Of a stretch of DNA of 8,189 nucleotides, positions 1 through 6,168 are shown piece after piece. Numbering within the stretch: position 1 is the stretch's first letter; the number at the start of each line of letters is the position of its first letter. Both the position numbers and the translations under genes were made by a program. Under the pieces are notes generated by a model. The model did not search any database. It was not told the origin of the DNA and was given only the letters and a program-made list of their open reading frames with translations. Source of the stretch: Thermoplasmata archaeon (GTDB taxonomy: Archaea; Thermoplasmatota; Thermoplasmata; Thermoplasmatales; Thermoplasmataceae); assembly GCA_021811525.1 (NCBI GenBank), contig JAJZOK010000163.1:1-8189 (forward strand). Direction: 5' to 3'.

Positions 1-1205
1 ATTGTCCTGGCCTTTACCCTGTTTATGATTTTGCCGCTTCTTGGGCTCCTGAGCTCAATGTAGTCATCTGCATCGAGCTTCTCGAAGAACTGGTCATCCA
101 TTCCAACAGATATGTTGAAGTTGCTGAGGATAGTGTTCTCTGCATCCTTGCTGAGGATGAAATCCATTATGTCGGGGTGGTCGTACCTGAGGATGCCCAT
201 GTTGGCTCCCCTTCTCTTCCCTCCCTGCTTGATGATGTCAGTTGTAACATCGAATATCTTCATGAATGAGACGGGGCCCGAAGCCACTCCCTTTGTTGAA
301 CCCACAAGGTCATCCCTTTCCCTGAGCCTGGAGAATGAGAAACCTGTTCCTCCGCCAGACTTGTGGATCATTGCCTGGTACTTCAGGGATTCAAAGATTT
401 CCTCAATGCTGTCCCCTACTGGGAGGACAAAGCAGGCTGAGAGCTGGCCTAGCCTTGCGCCGGCATTCATGAGGGTCGGCGAGTTAGGAACGAACTCAAG
501 TTTGCACATGACATCATAGTACTTTTCTATAGTGTCCGTAGCGGTAGTGGGCTTTGTGTAGACGAAGTTGAGAAAATCCTCGTACGATCCGGTTAGTTCC
601 TTCTCGTTTACCAGGTGGTCATGGGCTCTTTCAAGCACTTCCATCTGTGTCTTGGATATTGCCCCAAAGATCTTTCCGTCCTTTGGGACCTTGCCCGTCT
701 TCTGGTATGTCTTGTAATCGTAAAGAAGCTCTACAATGCCAATGTGTGAGGCTACTCTCCTGAACATCTGGCTCGGTGTCTCAACAATCTTTCCATCTTC
801 ATCCTTGAGCAGGTATCTCGCTTCAAGGGTTTTTATTGCGTTAATCGAGAGCTTAAGGTCATCTGTTACTCCCAGCCTGGCCTTCTCTTCCCTTATTGTT
901 CTCCTCTTTTCTCTGTACAGAATGTACGCCCTTGCGACCTCACTGTATCTGTTCCCCTTCCTGGAAGAGGCCATGAGGACGCTTTCAACTTTATCCTGAA
1001 TCTGCTCGACGGTTGGCGTCTGTGTTTCCTTCTCAATTTCGGAAACAACCTTGGCTGCAATTTCATCGGCTTCCTTCATGGAGCCGGTCTTAACAGAGAG
1101 CATTGCCTTGTAAATGGCCCTGGAGATCTTTGATATGACAAAATCAACCTCCGTCCCATCTCTCTTGATTATTTTCTTTATCTTGTGTTCATGCTCACTA
1201 ATCAT
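1..1205 (-). CDS. nrdJ: Adenosylcobalamin-dependent (class II) ribonucleotide reductase, N-terminal part
   Basis: Reduces ribonucleotides to deoxyribonucleotides in the cytoplasm. The window holds the first 401 codons; the C-terminal part, with the radical cysteine and NPCGE-type motif, lies beyond the left edge. Residues about 10-105 form an ATP-cone ([11 protein letters not shown] at 12-22), the allosteric nucleotide-binding domain. The catalytic barrel then begins: [12 protein letters not shown] (238-249), [12 protein letters not shown] (255-266, C258 probably the first redox cysteine), [12 protein letters not shown] (284-295) and [14 protein letters not shown] (326-339). This motif set is that of class II NrdJ enzymes, including the Thermoplasma one. 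B12 dependence is inferred from the family. The ATG at 1205 is bounded by an in-frame TGA four codons upstream. No strong Shine-Dalgarno site is visible. It is divergent from the formiminotransferase operon. A class I NrdA is the less likely alternative. Confidence 0.93.
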   Translation of the reverse strand, partial: MISEHEHKIKKIIKRDGTEVDFVISKISRAIYKAMLSVKTGSMKEADEIAAKVVSEIEKETQTPTVEQIQDKVESVLMASSRKGNRYSEVARAYILYREKRRTIREEKARLGVTDDLKLSINAIKTLEARYLLKDEDGKIVETPSQMFRRVASHIGIVELLYDYKTYQKTGKVPKDGKIFGAISKTQMEVLERAHDHLVNEKELTGSYEDFLNFVYTKPTTATDTIEKYYDVMCKLEFVPNSPTLMNAGARLGQLSACFVLPVGDSIEEIFESLKYQAMIHKSGGGTGFSFSRLRERDDLVGSTKGVASGPVSFMKIFDVTTDIIKQGGKRRGANMGILRYDHPDIMDFILSKDAENTILSNFNISVGMDDQFFEKLDADDYIELRSPRSGKIINRVKART

Positions 1206-1222
1206 ACTCTCATCTCATTCTC

Positions 1223-1335
1223 GGTAACGTTATCATCTCTTGGAGGTACAAATCTTTCTTTGACACCAGAATTTGTTACTGTTTGGTAACCATATCTGGT
1301 AATAGATTATCCGATTTGATCAACATCATGATAAC
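1223..1335. repeat. Cluster of GRTAAY half-sites upstream of the reductase
   Basis: Seven copies or near-copies of GRTAAY occur on both strands: GGTAAC 1223-1228, its near-mirror GTTATC 1229-1234, GTTACT 1275-1280, GGTAAC 1285-1290, GGTAAT 1298-1303, ATTATC 1306-1311 and GATAAC 1330-1335. Three inverted pairs result: 1223-1234 with no spacer around the palindrome TAACGTTA, 1275-1290, and 1298-1311 with a 2-base spacer. The cluster ends 18 bases before the reductase start codon. Spacing between the half-sites varies, so a single dimeric operator does not explain all of them. Regulatory binding sites are an inference. Confidence 0.4.
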
Positions 1336-1357
1336 TAATGTTTTACACGTTCTGATC

Positions 1358-1368
1358 ATATTAAATTT
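1358..1368 (-). promoter_or_regulatory. Probable TATA box/BRE for the reductase gene
   Basis: Read on the minus strand this is AAATTTAATAT, preceded by an A-run that would serve as the BRE. The identical 11 bases form the probable TATA region of the divergent ftcD gene. Transcription would begin near 1335, giving a leader of about 130 bases that contains the GRTAAY cluster. No better TATA box is visible nearer the start codon, although GATAACG at about -23 cannot be excluded for a leaderless message. Confidence 0.4.
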
Positions 1369-1515
1369 TTTTAGTCCTGAATAAGACTTTTTTCTTATAT
1401 CTTCATTGCATTTTTGTTAATAAACTTCATTCCAGACATTGAATTATGGCTATTTTAGATGACGTGTGTTATAATTTGTCATGTTCTGGAAATTGAAATT
1501 GATCGTGATGTTGTA

Positions 1516-1534
1516 CCTGTTATGCATTAACAGG
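1516..1534. repeat. Perfect 7-5-7 inverted repeat, possible operator
   Basis: CCTGTTA (1516-1522) and TAACAGG (1528-1534) are exact reverse complements around the 5-base spacer TGCAT. The element ends 50 bases before the ftcD TATA box and 80 bases before its ATG. No U-tract follows it and no gene ends here, so it is unlikely to be a terminator. A dimeric transcription-factor site for the catabolic operon is the simplest reading, but that is inference. Confidence 0.45.
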
Positions 1535-1584
1535 ATTGACTGTCTCATTTTGAATCAGTTAAGATTGTGAAAAATCCCTTCAAA

Positions 1585-1592
1585 TTTAATAT
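1585..1592 (+). promoter_or_regulatory. TATA box of the ftcD operon (leaderless start)
   Basis: TTTAATAT is centred about 26 bases before the ATG at 1615, the spacing at which archaeal TBP-TFB promoters place transcription start on the A of the start codon. No Shine-Dalgarno sequence lies between the box and the ATG, which agrees with a leaderless message. The surrounding AAATTTAATAT recurs exactly on the opposite strand at 1358-1368. Confidence 0.6.
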
Positions 1593-1614
1593 TCGACTTT
1601 AATATCTCATTATC

Positions 1615-2511
1615 ATGAAGACAGTCGAATGCGTTCCGAACTTCAGTGAGGGGCGCAATCGTGGGAAAGTGGAACAGATTGTTGAAGCAATTTCTTCTGT
1701 GGCGGGTGTCAAGATACTTGACATGGAGCTTGACGAAAACCACAACAGAAGCGTGGTTTCATTCACGGTTGACGTAGAACATGCAGTGGAAGCCGCATTT
1801 GCAGGTATTGCAAAAGCCTCACAGCTAATTGACCTGAACAAGCATTCCGGTGAACACCCGAGGTTTGGCGCGTCCGATGTTATTCCATTCATTCCTCTAA
1901 CCGGAACCACAATAGAAGATTGTGTAAGGCTTTCAAGGGAACTTGGAAAGAAGGTAGGTGAAGAGCTCCACATCCCTGTTTACATGTACGGGGATGCTGC
2001 CCTCATTGAAAGCAGGAGAAACCTGGAGAACATCAGGAGCAAGGGTTTCCAGTTTGAGGAACTGAGGGCATCAATAAGTGAACCTGCCTGGAAGCCTGAT
2101 TTTGGCCCTGCCCAGGTTGGGAGTGCCGGCGCAAGCATCATTGGGGCAAGAGATTTCCTCATTGCCTATAACATCAATCTCAATACACAGGACATGTCCA
2201 TAGGAAAGAAAATTGCCAAAGCACTGAGGGCAAAGGATGGCGGTTTCACATTTGTCAAGGCTCTGGCATTCTTCCTGGAGGACAAGAAAATGGTCCAGAT
2301 TTCAATGAATCTCACCAATTACAGGAAAACACCTATCCACAGGGTCTTTGAGCTAGTAAAGCTTGAAGCGTCGAGATTCGGGGTCTCAGTGGTTGAATCA
2401 GAAGTGGTGGGCCTGGTTCCGCTTGAGGCAATGATCGAGACGGCAAAATTCTACCTGCAGCTTAACGGGTTCAAGGGAGACCAGATACTTGAGAGGAAAA
2501 TGTGGGGATGA
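1615..2511 (+). CDS. ftcD: Glutamate formimidoyltransferase
   Basis: Transfers the formimino group of N-formimino-L-glutamate, the end product of one histidine degradation route, to tetrahydrofolate, releasing glutamate (EC 2.1.2.5). The 298 residues match a stand-alone formiminotransferase: N-subdomain at about 1-178 beginning ECVPNFSEGRN (5-15), and C-subdomain at about 180-295. HPRFGASDVIPFIPL (81-95) carries H81, which corresponds to the general-base histidine (His82) of pig FTCD. The ATG fits a leaderless promoter. It is the first gene of an operon whose next gene performs the following step. No hutH, hutU or hutI lies in the window, and the gene has its own promoter. Some prokaryotic members also act on 5-formyl-THF, so folate salvage is an alternative or added role. 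Confidence 0.93.
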   Translation: MKTVECVPNFSEGRNRGKVEQIVEAISSVAGVKILDMELDENHNRSVVSFTVDVEHAVEAAFAGIAKASQLIDLNKHSGEHPRFGASDVIPFIPLTGTTIEDCVRLSRELGKKVGEELHIPVYMYGDAALIESRRNLENIRSKGFQFEELRASISEPAWKPDFGPAQVGSAGASIIGARDFLIAYNINLNTQDMSIGKKIAKALRAKDGGFTFVKALAFFLEDKKMVQISMNLTNYRKTPIHRVFELVKLEASRFGVSVVESEVVGLVPLEAMIETAKFYLQLNGFKGDQILERKMWG

Positions 2512-3128
2512 ATATGGAATCAATAGACAGTTTTGTGGAAAGGCTTGCCAGCCCCAGCCCGGCACCAGGAGGAGGCGCAGCCAGCAGCCTTGTGGCTGTT
2601 GTTGGCACCGCACTGACTTCAATGGTTGCTGGCCTTACAGTGGGCAAGAAGGGATATGAAAGCAGCCAGAAAATAATGGAGCATGTTTCCAAAAGATCTG
2701 CAGAGCTCAGGGATGAACTCAGGAACCTCATGAAAATGGACGAGGAAGCATTCAATAAGATCGTTGAGGCCTGGAAAATGCCAAAATCCAATGATGATGA
2801 GAAGGCCAGCAGGGAGAAGGCGCTTCAGGCGGCCACCATGGTTGCAATACAGGTCCCATGGAGAATCGCGGCTGCCTCACAGGAAGTACTTAGGCTGTCA
2901 GCACTTCTTGTAACCTACGGAAACAGGAATGCCATTACAGACGCGGGATGCTCCCTTGAATTCTCACTCGCTGCCCTGAAAGGCGTTATACAGAACATAA
3001 AGATCAACCTGAAGTCCTTGAGGGACCAGGAAAAGGTGGAAATGGAGCAGCTGAAGATCAAGCTGTTCCTTGAAGATTCAAACCAGATCTACCAGGATGC
3101 GATGAAGGAGCTAGAGAAAAAGCTTTAG
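2508..3128 (+). CDS. Formimidoyltetrahydrofolate cyclodeaminase (FTCD C-domain family)
   Basis: Converts 5-formimino-THF to 5,10-methenyl-THF and ammonia (EC 4.3.1.4), completing the transfer begun by the upstream enzyme. The 206 residues are a complete FTCD_C-type all-helical domain. PAPGGGAASSL (18-28) is the family signature, MDEEAF (77-82) and GNRNAITDAG (138-147) are further conserved blocks, and the C-terminus (about 150-206) is helical and charged. I chose ATG 2508 because it overlaps the upstream stop as ATGA, implying translational coupling; a GTG at 2502 would add two residues. In mammals the two activities are fused in one protein; here they are separate neighbours. Related proteins named FchA act as methenyl-THF cyclohydrolases, so that activity is possible, but the pairing with ftcD favours cyclodeaminase. 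Confidence 0.9.
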   Translation: MNMESIDSFVERLASPSPAPGGGAASSLVAVVGTALTSMVAGLTVGKKGYESSQKIMEHVSKRSAELRDELRNLMKMDEEAFNKIVEAWKMPKSNDDEKASREKALQAATMVAIQVPWRIAAASQEVLRLSALLVTYGNRNAITDAGCSLEFSLAALKGVIQNIKINLKSLRDQEKVEMEQLKIKLFLEDSNQIYQDAMKELEKKL

Positions 3129-3132
3129 GTGA
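3127..3132 (+). promoter_or_regulatory. Shine-Dalgarno site deciding the GTG start of ilvA
   Basis: AGGTGA matches the complement of the archaeal 16S rRNA 3' end and overlaps the stop codon of the cyclodeaminase gene. Six bases separate it from the GTG at 3139. An in-frame TAA lies directly before that GTG, so no longer start is possible. Confidence 0.7.
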
Positions 3133-3138
3133 ATATAA

Positions 3139-4359
3139 GTGAAAGACGGGCTGCCGGAATTAAAGGACATAAAGGAAGCGCAGGAATATCTCAGGGGAAA
3201 GACAAACAGGACCCAGCTTGCAAAATCAACCACTTTCAGCGATATGCTTGGAGGAACCATATACTTCAAGATGGAAAACCACCAGAAGACAGGTTCATTC
3301 AAGGCAAGAGGGGCCCTCTACAGGGTTTCAAAGCTCACTGATGAGGAAAAGAAGAAGGGGGTGATCACAGCCAGTTCTGGGAACCATGCCCAGGGTGTCG
3401 CATACGCGGCGAAGTTCAACGGCATATCAGCTAAGATTGTGATGCCCGAGTTCACCACGCCTGCAAAGATCAATGCAGTTCAAGGATATGGCGCAGAAGT
3501 TGTCCTGGGGGGCGCCGACTACACGGAGGCAAAGGCCATAGCAGACAGGATCAGGGATGAGGAAGGCAGGATTTTCATCGAGGCATTTAATGATCCATAC
3601 ATAATCTCAGGGCAGGGGACGGTTGGCCTTGAGATCCTGGAGGATCTTCCCGATGTTGACATGATTGTAGTGCCCATTGGTGGAGGCGGCCTGATGTCTG
3701 GAATATCCATAGCGGCAAAGAGCATCAACCCCAACATCAGGATCATAGGTGTGGAATCAGAGCTTTCAGATTCCATGCTGAAATCCCTCGAAGAGGGGAA
3801 GATAGTGCCACATACCAGCGGCCAGAGCATTGCTGAGGGCATTTCCGTCAAGTACCCCGGGGAGCTGACTTTCAGGGCCGTGCAGAAATATGTTGATGAT
3901 ATAGTGACTGTGAGCGATGAATCCATTGCCCTTGCGATTTACAAGCTACTTGAAAGGAACAAAACCCTTGTAGAGCCGTCCGGCGCCGCCGCAGTGGCTG
4001 CCCTGATGGATCACAAGATTGATGTCCGGGGCAAGAAGGTTGCGGTGATCCTATCGGGGGGCAACATGAATTTCCTCCTGCTTTCTAAGATCATCTATAA
4101 ATCCCTGGAAATCGAGTCCAAGCTCGTCAGGATAGAATTCAAGATACCGGATAAGCCTGGTACATTACACAAAATAGCATCAGTCATTTCAGAAATCGGA
4201 GGCAACATATACCACGCTGAGGTTGACAACCTGGCCAGGAACACTCCCGTGGGATACCAGACTGTCACCTTCACAGTGAACGTAAGGGATGAGACGCACC
4301 TCTCAGTTCTCCTGGATAAGGTAAAGCTGCTGGGTTTCCACTTTGAAGTGGTTACCTGA
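3139..4359 (+). CDS. ilvA: Threonine ammonia-lyase (threonine/serine dehydratase) with one ACT domain
   Basis: A PLP enzyme that deaminates L-threonine to 2-oxobutyrate and ammonia (EC 4.3.1.19), often also L-serine to pyruvate. Its 406 residues agree with the medium-length form: fold-type II catalytic domain at about 1-320, then a single ACT domain at about 329-406. K55 in KMENHQKTGSFKARGA (44-59) is the Schiff-base lysine, SSGNHAQG (79-86) binds substrate, GGGGL (181-185) holds the cofactor phosphate and SGGN (306-309) lies near the pyridine ring. The start is GTG. Ten bases separate it from the cyclodeaminase gene, so it is probably the third operon gene. Context suggests a catabolic role, but the ACT domain implies amino-acid control, and a part in isoleucine synthesis is equally possible. 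Its 3' end overlaps acylphosphatase by 8 bases. Confidence 0.93.
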   Translation: MKDGLPELKDIKEAQEYLRGKTNRTQLAKSTTFSDMLGGTIYFKMENHQKTGSFKARGALYRVSKLTDEEKKKGVITASSGNHAQGVAYAAKFNGISAKIVMPEFTTPAKINAVQGYGAEVVLGGADYTEAKAIADRIRDEEGRIFIEAFNDPYIISGQGTVGLEILEDLPDVDMIVVPIGGGGLMSGISIAAKSINPNIRIIGVESELSDSMLKSLEEGKIVPHTSGQSIAEGISVKYPGELTFRAVQKYVDDIVTVSDESIALAIYKLLERNKTLVEPSGAAAVAALMDHKIDVRGKKVAVILSGGNMNFLLLSKIIYKSLEIESKLVRIEFKIPDKPGTLHKIASVISEIGGNIYHAEVDNLARNTPVGYQTVTFTVNVRDETHLSVLLDKVKLLGFHFEVVT

Positions 4360-4636
4360 TCACTATAAATTCGCGGAGATTTTCAATTTCAGCTTCCTGG
4401 GACTGAAACTTCTCAACCTTGGCAGGGAAGAGTTCAGTGCACGACCGGTGGATAAAGGACTGTATGAGCTGTGGCTCCCCTTCTATGTGGGCCTCTACCG
4501 ATCCGTCTGCAAGGTTCTTTACCCATCCCCTTAGCTTGAGGCTGTTCCCAAGCGCTGCAAAATTTCGCCTGAAATTCACGCCCTGGACCTGCCCGTAAAA
4601 CCTTACCCTTCTTGCAACTATCAATTCAACATTCAC
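4352..4636 (-). CDS. acyP: Acylphosphatase
   Basis: A small cytosolic enzyme that hydrolyses acyl phosphates such as 1,3-bisphosphoglycerate to carboxylate and phosphate (EC 3.6.1.7). The 94 residues hold the family signature YGQVQGVNFRR (14-24) and GWVKNLADGSVEAHIEGE (37-54); R23 and N41 are the catalytic arginine and asparagine. The listed start is GTG 4636, one base after the GTPase stop codon. A shorter alternative is TTG 4624: GGTGA at 4637-4633 would then be its Shine-Dalgarno site with 8 bases of spacing, giving about 90 residues, the length of Pyrococcus acylphosphatase. It is cotranscribed with the GTPase. Whether the two act together is unknown, since acylphosphatase has no settled physiological role in archaea. 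Confidence 0.9.
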   Translation of the reverse strand: MNVELIVARRVRFYGQVQGVNFRRNFAALGNSLKLRGWVKNLADGSVEAHIEGEPQLIQSFIHRSCTELFPAKVEKFQSQEAEIENLREFIVIR

Positions 4637-4637
4637 C

Positions 4638-5723
4638 CTAATTTCTGCTTATTATTGTGAGCACATCGCTGTCAAGGAGCTCATATTCGAGGCCGACCCT
4701 GAGTTCAGCCTGCTTCCTGTGCGGGCCGGTGATGATGGCATACCTGAAGGACTCAAGCATTTCCCTGCTAATTTTCCTTACGATTTCCCTCACAACAACT
4801 CCTTTCCTGACCACCATGGGCCTTTCCATGTCCACGTATCCGGATTTTTCCCTGAGGTATATTCGGATGAGCTCAAGAGACCTGTAAATTTCCTCTTTTA
4901 GTTCCTCGATTCCGATGTTTGCAGATGCTGAGACCGTAACGACCCTTCCGTACTGCCTGAGGTTGTCAATGTTGTCCTTGTTGTGTGGAAGGTCGATCTT
5001 GTTGACGATAAAGAGGCCGGGTGCATAGATTGTGTTCCCCCTTAGGTGGTCAATGAGGTCATCCATGGTAATTGCTTCCCTTATGAACACATCAGCATTG
5101 GTGATCCTGAACTCCTTGAGGACATCCTTGATGTCATCATCCTGTATCTGGACTTTCTTCGGCTTGTGGATCTTTATGCCCCCGCTGTTTCCCCTTTTTA
5201 TTGCGATGTTCCTTCTTCTCCGGTTCAGTACAATTCCGGCCCTGTGGAGTTCGAATATAATCCTGTCCACTCCCCTGGCCTCCACATCAGTAATAACAAG
5301 GACCAGATCAGCATTCCTGACCATGCTCAGGACTTCCCTTCCCCTTCCCGAACCGGCGCTTGCATTTTCTATTATTCCCGGCAGGTCAAGGATCTGTATC
5401 TGTGCACCCTTGTAATTAAGGGTTCCTGGAATTACAGTAAGGGTCGTGAATGCAAAGCTCCCAATTTTGCTTTCCTGTGAGGTAAGCTTGTTGAGAATGC
5501 TGCTTTTTCCCACGCTGGGAAAACCAACCAGGGCAACGGTGGAATCTCCGGACTTCGGGATCGAGAAGCCCTCACCGCCACCTTTCTTCTGGGACAGTGA
5601 TTCAAGCTCCAGCTTCGACAGCTTGGCCTTCAAAATTCCTATGTGTTTCTGCGTGGCCTTGTTGTATTCTGTCTTGTGGAGTTCTTCCTCAATTTCCTTT
5701 ATTCTGTCCTGGATGGTAACCAT
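4638..5723 (-). CDS. DRG-family GTP-binding protein with TGS domain
   Basis: Archaeal member of the OBG/DRG GTPases, the counterpart of eukaryotic developmentally regulated GTP-binding proteins that act with ribosomes. In the 361 residues: a charged helical N-terminus (about 1-50) like the DRG helix-turn-helix, then G1 GFPSVGKSS (67-75), a TT pair in G2 (93-94), G3 DLPG (113-116), a basic stretch at about 167-190 inside the inserted S5D2L-like region, G4 NKID (241-244), G5 SAS (265-267), and a C-terminal TGS domain (about 286-360). ATG 5723 is preceded by GAGGTGG at 5737-5731 with 7 bases of spacing, and an in-frame TGA lies just upstream, so the start is firm. It is first of a two-gene operon with acylphosphatase and divergent from the NfeD-like gene. 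The exact ribosomal role in archaea is not established. Confidence 0.92.
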   Translation of the reverse strand: MVTIQDRIKEIEEELHKTEYNKATQKHIGILKAKLSKLELESLSQKKGGGEGFSIPKSGDSTVALVGFPSVGKSSILNKLTSQESKIGSFAFTTLTVIPGTLNYKGAQIQILDLPGIIENASAGSGRGREVLSMVRNADLVLVITDVEARGVDRIIFELHRAGIVLNRRRRNIAIKRGNSGGIKIHKPKKVQIQDDDIKDVLKEFRITNADVFIREAITMDDLIDHLRGNTIYAPGLFIVNKIDLPHNKDNIDNLRQYGRVVTVSASANIGIEELKEEIYRSLELIRIYLREKSGYVDMERPMVVRKGVVVREIVRKISREMLESFRYAIITGPHRKQAELRVGLEYELLDSDVLTIISRN

Positions 5724-5808
5724 TTGGATACCACCTCATTATTTCCATACTTAAAATCCTATGAGTTATTTCAGTTAAATTTATTATTTCAGATATAATT
5801 TGGGTAGA
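5724..5808. promoter_or_regulatory. Compact divergent promoter region (GTPase / NfeD-like gene)
   Basis: These 85 bases must carry promoters for both neighbours. For the NfeD-like gene, TTTATTAT (5780-5787) is centred about 25 bases before ATG 5809, as in a leaderless start. For the GTPase, TTAAATTTA (5775-5783) read leftward would start transcription near 5753, leaving a leader of about 30 bases that includes the GAGGTGG Shine-Dalgarno site (5731-5737). The alternative TTTTAAGTA (5756-5748) would start within a few bases of the ATG and cut that site off. The two favoured boxes overlap at 5780-5783. Confidence 0.5.
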
Positions 5809-6168
5809 ATGCAGTTATCTCAGACAGCATTTCTCCTCTACGCTCTGATTTTTCTCCTTGTAGGCGGTGCATTAGGGGCCTGGCTTACGAGGCTCATAAT
5901 GAGATACCCATTTGGCAGGAACCCGCTCACAGGGAAAGATTCCTATGTGGGGAAGAAAGCGCTGGTTGTGGGCAAGCGATCAGGCTTGCTCAGGGTTGCC
6001 ATCAATTCGCAGGTCTGGAACGCAGAGTGCACAGACATCGACTCAATAGAGGTTGGAGACACGGTTTTGGTGATGGGGCTGGACAACCTCACTCTGAAAG
6101 TTGAAAAGATGGGGAAAGCGGAAAGCCAGGGTCCAGGCGAAGCTATGCCTAGGGGTCCAGCTTCTTGA
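5809..6168 (+). CDS. Short NfeD-like membrane protein
   Basis: The 119 residues hold one strong transmembrane helix at about 7-30 (rich in L, A and G), a short basic linker, and a domain at about 48-101 resembling the NfeD C-terminal OB-fold: alternating hydrophobic strands, VGKKALVVG (47-55), the conserved VWNAE (69-73) and VGDTVLVMG (82-90). NfeD proteins partner stomatin/SPFH proteins in membrane organisation and quality control. This is the short class, without the N-terminal ClpP-like protease of long NfeD. No SPFH gene is adjacent, so the partner is encoded elsewhere or absent. I chose ATG 5809 because a TATA-like box lies about 25 bases upstream; a TTG at 5800 would add three residues. 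The last 18 or so residues are rich in G, P and E and probably disordered. Its 3' end overlaps the convergent methyltransferase by 20 bases. Confidence 0.75.
   Translation: MQLSQTAFLLYALIFLLVGGALGAWLTRLIMRYPFGRNPLTGKDSYVGKKALVVGKRSGLLRVAINSQVWNAECTDIDSIEVGDTVLVMGLDNLTLKVEKMGKAESQGPGEAMPRGPAS

Larger units (their letters stand above)
1206..1614. other. A+T-rich divergent intergenic region (nrdJ / ftcD)
   Basis: This 409-base gap separates the divergent reductase and formiminotransferase genes and is far richer in A+T than the flanking genes. I see no convincing gene: the longest ATG-started readings I followed on the plus strand are under 20 codons. It holds a probable promoter for each neighbour, a cluster of GRTAAY half-sites at 1223-1335, a short AT hairpin (ATAAGA 1381-1386 / TCTTAT 1393-1398), a spaced inverted repeat (TTCCAGA 1430-1436 / TCTGGAA 1485-1491) and a perfect 7-5-7 inverted repeat at 1516-1534. 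No tRNA, box C/D or recognisable riboswitch pattern was found by eye. Confidence 0.7.

Noticed and set aside
112..999. Plus-strand open frames (135 and 87 codons) inside the reductase region
   Set aside because: They are antisense to a well-conserved reductase frame, lack recognisable motifs and show low-complexity S/L/P-rich translations typical of shadow frames.
1206..1335. Cobalamin riboswitch in the reductase leader
   Set aside because: I do not see the B12-box type sequence or a matching stem arrangement; only short half-site repeats.
1381..1398. ATAAGA / TCTTAT hairpin with a T-rich loop, considered as a terminator
   Set aside because: No gene on either strand ends near it and the stem is only A/T-rich with one G-C pair; likely composition.
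1430..1491. TTCCAGA / TCTGGAA inverted repeat with a 48-base loop
   Set aside because: Seven-base arms so far apart in A+T-rich DNA are weak evidence; no surrounding structure supports an RNA or an integration site.
3129..3341. 70-codon GTG frame at the start of ilvA
   Set aside because: Out of frame with the conserved PLP-lysine region, which lies in the 3139 frame; the AGGTGA at 3127-3132 serves the 3139 start.
5032..5480. Plus-strand open frames (127 and 144 codons) opposite the GTPase
   Set aside because: Antisense to conserved G1-G4 motif sequence, with no domain, Shine-Dalgarno site or promoter; shadow frames.
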